From Nymphaea colorata (lineage: Eukaryota; Streptophyta; Magnoliopsida; Nymphaeales; Nymphaeaceae): a DNA stretch of 64,000 nt. The stretch spans positions 22,598,742 to 22,662,741 of the forward strand of contig NC_045141.1 in the NCBI RefSeq assembly GCF_008831285.2, written 5' to 3'. A program made the position numbers and the translations under genes. Numbering within the stretch: the stretch's first letter is position 1; each line of letters opens with the position of its first letter. Shown here in pieces: positions 60,205 through 64,000 of this stretch. The notes below the pieces were generated by a model. It made no database searches, was not told where the DNA came from, and saw only the letters and a list, made by a program, of their open reading frames with translations.

Positions 60205-61041
60205 TATTCCACTGTCCAAGGCAGGTGGAGGCTGGTATGTACAATTGGCCACGGTAACCTAAGGTTGTGTCCTAGGGCTACACAACGAGCCAGCTAACTC
60301 GGGCTGGTGTTTGACTCGTTTATAAACGAGTCCAGCTCGAGTTTACAAATATACTCAAAGCGAAAGAACTTGACTCATTTATATTCAACTCGACTCATAC
60401 TGGTACTCTATATAATATTGTCAAAACCGGTTCATTGGTTTTAACTTTTAGGGTGGAAAAACAAATTTTTACAAGTTACATGGAGTTAACGCTTACATGA
60501 CTTAAACGAGTTACATGAGTTAACGCTTACATGACTTAAACGAGTTAATGTGTACACGAGTTAACACTAAATGAGTTAAGCGAGTAGAGTTCGAGCCCAG
60601 CTCGAGCTGGCCAAGCTCGGGCTTGACTCGGCTTGTGTGCAGCCCCACCGTAACCTACCGTAACCTAAAGTACTCTATATAATATTGCCAAAACCAGTTC
60701 ACCAAATCACTGGTTTTAACTTTTAGGATAAAAGCAATTTTTCACAAGTTTCACGGGTTAATGCTTACATGAGTTAAACAAATTATAGAAGTTAACACTT
60801 ACATGAGTTGAACGAGTTAATGCTAAACGAGTTAAATGAGTTAAACAAGTAGAGTTTGAGCTCAATTTTGTATAGTCGAGTAGAGCTGGAGCTTGCTCTA
60901 AGAAGCTCGACTAAAGTTCAAGCAGAGTAGAGCTCGAACTGGCCAAACTCGGGTGCCTGCACGTCCTTTATTCCACTGTCTAACCTTTATTCCACTGTCT
61001 AAGGGCACGTGTAGGCTGGTGAGCACAATTGGCCACGGTAA
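60205..61041. repeat. Nested repeat: direct repeats around duplicated ACGAGTTA-rich units
   Basis: A segment with TATTCCACTGTC...GGCTGG...ACAATTGGCCACGGTAAC occurs at about 60205-60258 and again at about 60985-61041. Between them a unit starting TACTCTATATAATATTG is found at 60404 and 60671 (267-bp spacing). Each unit is followed by many GAGTTA-type words and a GAGCTGGCCAA(A/G)CTCGGG block. GGGCTACACAACGAGCC at 60275 and GGCTTGTGTGCAGCCCC ending at 60646 form an inverted pair, which suggests that a hAT-like MITE formed the core. Confidence 0.65.
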
Positions 61042-61984
61042 CTTACAAAAATTGCTTTCCTTTTACCTTGGTGCTTCCCTAATTTTTTAAGTATTATGAG
61101 TACCCTTTAGATGTTAAAAATTAAAATTACTAGTGCTCCTTAATAAAAAATTTTTGGCTCCACCATTGTTGTATTTTATATATTTATGTTCCAAAATAAT
61201 TTTATATACAAAGATTTGACCTCTCAAAGGTGTTATTGGGGAAACATAAAGTAAATTTCTTATGCGAACCAAGGTGGAGCCCAGTAATAGAGCAAGGCTA
61301 ACTATTGGAGCATTGGCTTCTCGTTCCTTACTAAAACCGAACAAGATCAGTCCCCATATAAATTTTTCTGGTTCCGCCTTTATCGGCCTGTTCGGCGATA
61401 TGGCTCGGAACATAGCCCTTGTGTGCACTAGTCTAACCAACCTACATGAACCAAAGTTGAACCTTGTATATTAACCAATAGGGCCCCTTGAACAAGTGGG
61501 TCAGCTTGTCTTAACCACCACAAGTTGATGACCAAGGGCGGGCACCGATGATCAGCTTCTAGATCATGTCCACTCCTTGTATTGTTCAAGCAACGTCAAT
61601 AATTGTGCACCAATGGACTTTGTTAACTTAGGAATATTTTAGCCACCAAGTCGTTATCATGTGAACAGAAAACAAATAAGGGCCCCAAAATATCATGTCA
61701 TGATTGAGCGATTCCAAAACCTGTTTGTCCATCAATTTCGACTTTTCCAAATGAAGATAAGGTCCTCCCCATGAATCAAACTTCCACATAGAGTTAGATG
61801 TCCCATTTTTACTATTACAAAAGTGGAAACAAAGGGTAGCCCATCTTCAGAGTTGGATGCTTTTCAACTTTTCTAATGGCATTTTGACAATCGAATTCCG
61901 TGAATATGGTTAAAAAATTACCTTGAATGGTAAAGATAAGTTGATCGATACATAGAACAAATTCTCGCATGCCTTGTCTCATGA

Positions 61985-62090
61985 CTAGGGGTGGCGGGCC
62001 CGGGCCTGGGTCCAGCCCCGACCTGATATCCCAGGTCTCGGGTCGGGTCCGACCCGGTTCGGCCCGACTCGGTTCGGCCCGTTTGAGCCT
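61985..62090. repeat. GC-rich GGGTCGGG/CGGCCCG repeat
   Basis: CTAGGGGTGGCGGGCCCGGG begins a block of GGGTCGGGTCCGACCCGG-like words. Such 'AGGGGTGGC...GGGCC' sequences are common ends of plant hAT-like elements. A matching opposite end was not identified. Confidence 0.5.
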
Positions 62091-63253
62091 TCATTTGACG
62101 GCCGCGTTTGTCGAGGGGGAACTGCTGCGAGGTAACAAAATTTCATATTTGGGCTAGAGGTGGAGAAACATGTAGGTTTTGTTTGCACAGACTATTATTC
62201 ATGGTCTCTCAAAATTTCTTTATTTGCATATTAACATGTTTTATTATTTGCCCATTTATGTATAGTGGTGCCGTTGAAAGTTCCAACATTTTTTGAATTA
62301 GTGCCCTTTGATCCAACGTTTCTGCCTCCATTTGAGCATATGAATGATGTATATGGCCTTTGGGGTGGAACCAAGGTGGGGTCTGCATGAGCTCTGACTT
62401 CAACTCAATTTGTTTTTAAATTTACATGTAAATTTAAAAAAAATTCACTTGTTTTATATAAAAAGTTTGAAAAATGATATTTCGTCCCTAATCAAAATTT
62501 TAAAACTTTAATTCATCCCCCCTTTATATTTTTTTTTGGTTTTGTTGAATGATTGGCGTAATAAAAAAAATGAGTAGTTGTATCCTTCCACATCCCATTA
62601 AATGGTTTGGGTTCATTTAATGTGATTTATTTGTATTTTGTCATTTGTGAAAAGGCAATTCGTGTGGATTTTATGGCGTTTTGTCATTTATGTAAGGGAA
62701 GTTACTAGTGAGCAACGACGTAGACTTGTGAGGCTTGATTTTAACGAGTCTGACTAAATCAGATACGGCTAATCTCCGTTCAAATTTAGGGTCCGGAATT
62801 CTTAAATTGAAAGGGAATAGAAGCAGTGGCTATTTACACATAAATATTTCATTACTTTTTATATGAGTTCTCTTTAAGGGCCATTTGGTAGTAATGATAT
62901 TTTGTGAACGTTTCATAAATCAACTTCAAACATTGGGGTTGATTTATGGAACACGAAAACAAGTGTTATGTGAATCCACCTCAATATGCGTTGCAGATTC
63001 ATGAGACACTCAGAGTGCACTCTTGACGCCAAACGACCCCATAAAATTTAAAATTTAAAGTAACTGTATCCCTCATTCAAAATTTTTTGGCTCCGTCGTG
63101 CAGCAGAACTGAGATAAGATTCAAGATTTACATGTAGTATGATATCCATGTTGGTTTCCCAAACCTGAACTAAACTTGGATCCATAATAACATATAAAAC
63201 CTAGGTCTAATAAATAAAAGGATCCTATTTCCATAACTGAATATTGCTTCACG

Positions 63254-63276
63254 TGCATGCATGCATGCATGCATGT
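63254..63276. repeat. (TGCA)n microsatellite
   Basis: About five to six TGCA tetranucleotides in intergenic DNA. Confidence 0.9.
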
Positions 63277-64000
63277 TATGTGTGTGATGCTCATCACTCA
63301 TGCATGTCTATGGATGAGAAAGACTTCAAGCTTTTCATTTCTTGCTTTTTGTGCCCTAGACTCATAACTCCTAATTATAAAAAGGGAGACTCTAGTACAC
63401 CAAAAGTTTGTGTTGTCAAGGCAGTGATAGTTAATGCTTCTTGGTTTTGCCCAAACCAAAATATCAGATTTGGAAATCTCTGGGAACCAAAGGGAAAGAG
63501 GACAGTATACAAGTATTTTTGGGATCTTGTGAGTACCCACTAGATAATAACAAAGAAAAGCCACCTTCCCTGAGTTCTACAAAAACTAATTAAATACTTT
63601 TTAAAAAAGGCTTATCTTGCTTGGAAAGGAGGAGTACCAAAGCATATGCCAAGTCTTTTTCTTTTTCTTGAAAGGGGAAACTTCTTATTAACATCTACTC
63701 ATGTTGTTAAGGGCACTGTGCCATTAAATATCTCAAAGCTGTGTTTTTGTTGAGGGTGAAGAAGTAAAATTGGGGTTTAAAGTACCATTTTGAAGATTTT
63801 TAAAAGATGTTGGCACAATTATTGAGGTGCACAGGACAGATTTTAGGGTTTCATTGGGCTCAAGGTTTTCTTCGCATTCCGTACCATTTTTTTGGGAATA
63901 AAAAAATAAAAAAAATCAATATTGCGACAATTAATAACAGTTTGAATTTACGTTATTACATAAAACTGAAATTGGATATAATGTGTTTGTGAAAGGAAAA

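Larger units (their letters stand above)
57339..64000. other. Gene-free repeat-rich region
   Basis: No recognisable coding sequence on either strand. It holds a relic of the GGCGGAGCC-type MITE with TGTGGGCAATTGCCCACACA (about 57886-57905), a compound microsatellite (58073-58142), the AGCTCGAG-rich repeats (60205-61041), a GGGTCGGG-rich block (61985-62090) and a (TGCA)n run (63254-63276). Open frames are short and have intergenic composition. Confidence 0.55.

Overview
The window is nuclear DNA from a flowering plant. It carries GT-AG introns, AT-rich intergenic DNA with many CT/CA/TA microsatellites, small non-autonomous transposons, a chloroplast tRNA fragment in an intron, and genes of plant-specific families (OVATE, DRP1, FORKED/VAN3-binding, TOPLESS). 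The clade cannot be fixed from the sequence. Gene density is low, about six genes in 64 kb, and several introns exceed 1 kb.

Layout. 0.8-1.4 kb (+): a single-exon OVATE-family repressor. 3.5-6.6 kb (+): a small coiled-coil protein that I do not recognise, probably with a long 5'UTR intron. 10.2-18.0 kb (+): a 15-exon dynamin-related GTPase closest to DRP1E, whose spliced exons give 613 aa. 18.9-21.6 kb (-): the C-terminal five exons of a VAN3-binding/FORKED-like protein (DUF828 plus a divergent PH domain), convergent with DRP1E; its 5' end is not resolved. 21.6-35 kb: no confident gene, one candidate orphan exon and transposon relics. 35.1-36.4 kb: a composite repeat (34-bp palindromic units and a 253-bp duplication) ending about 300 bp before an SC35-type SR splicing factor (36.7-40.6 kb, +, 8 exons, 265 aa). 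44.96 to about 45.77 kb: a probable copia-type LTR fragment. 45.9-54.5 kb (-): a complete 25-exon TOPLESS-related co-repressor, 1132 aa, closest to the rice ASP1 type. 57.3 kb: three evenly spaced CACGTG motifs upstream of it. 57.4-64 kb: repeats and no gene.

Functional links. The genes are ordinary unlinked plant housekeeping or regulatory genes and not a cluster. OVATE proteins and TOPLESS both act in transcriptional repression. DRP1 and VAN3-binding proteins both act in post-Golgi or endocytic trafficking and vein/auxin biology. Nothing here indicates that proximity is functional. I found no defence system, biosynthetic cluster, CRISPR array or other undescribed system. The interesting material is repeat structure, one orphan exon, the diverged PH domain and the phased G-box triplet. 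Exon boundaries come from splice consensus, reading phase and recalled family similarity, not from transcripts.
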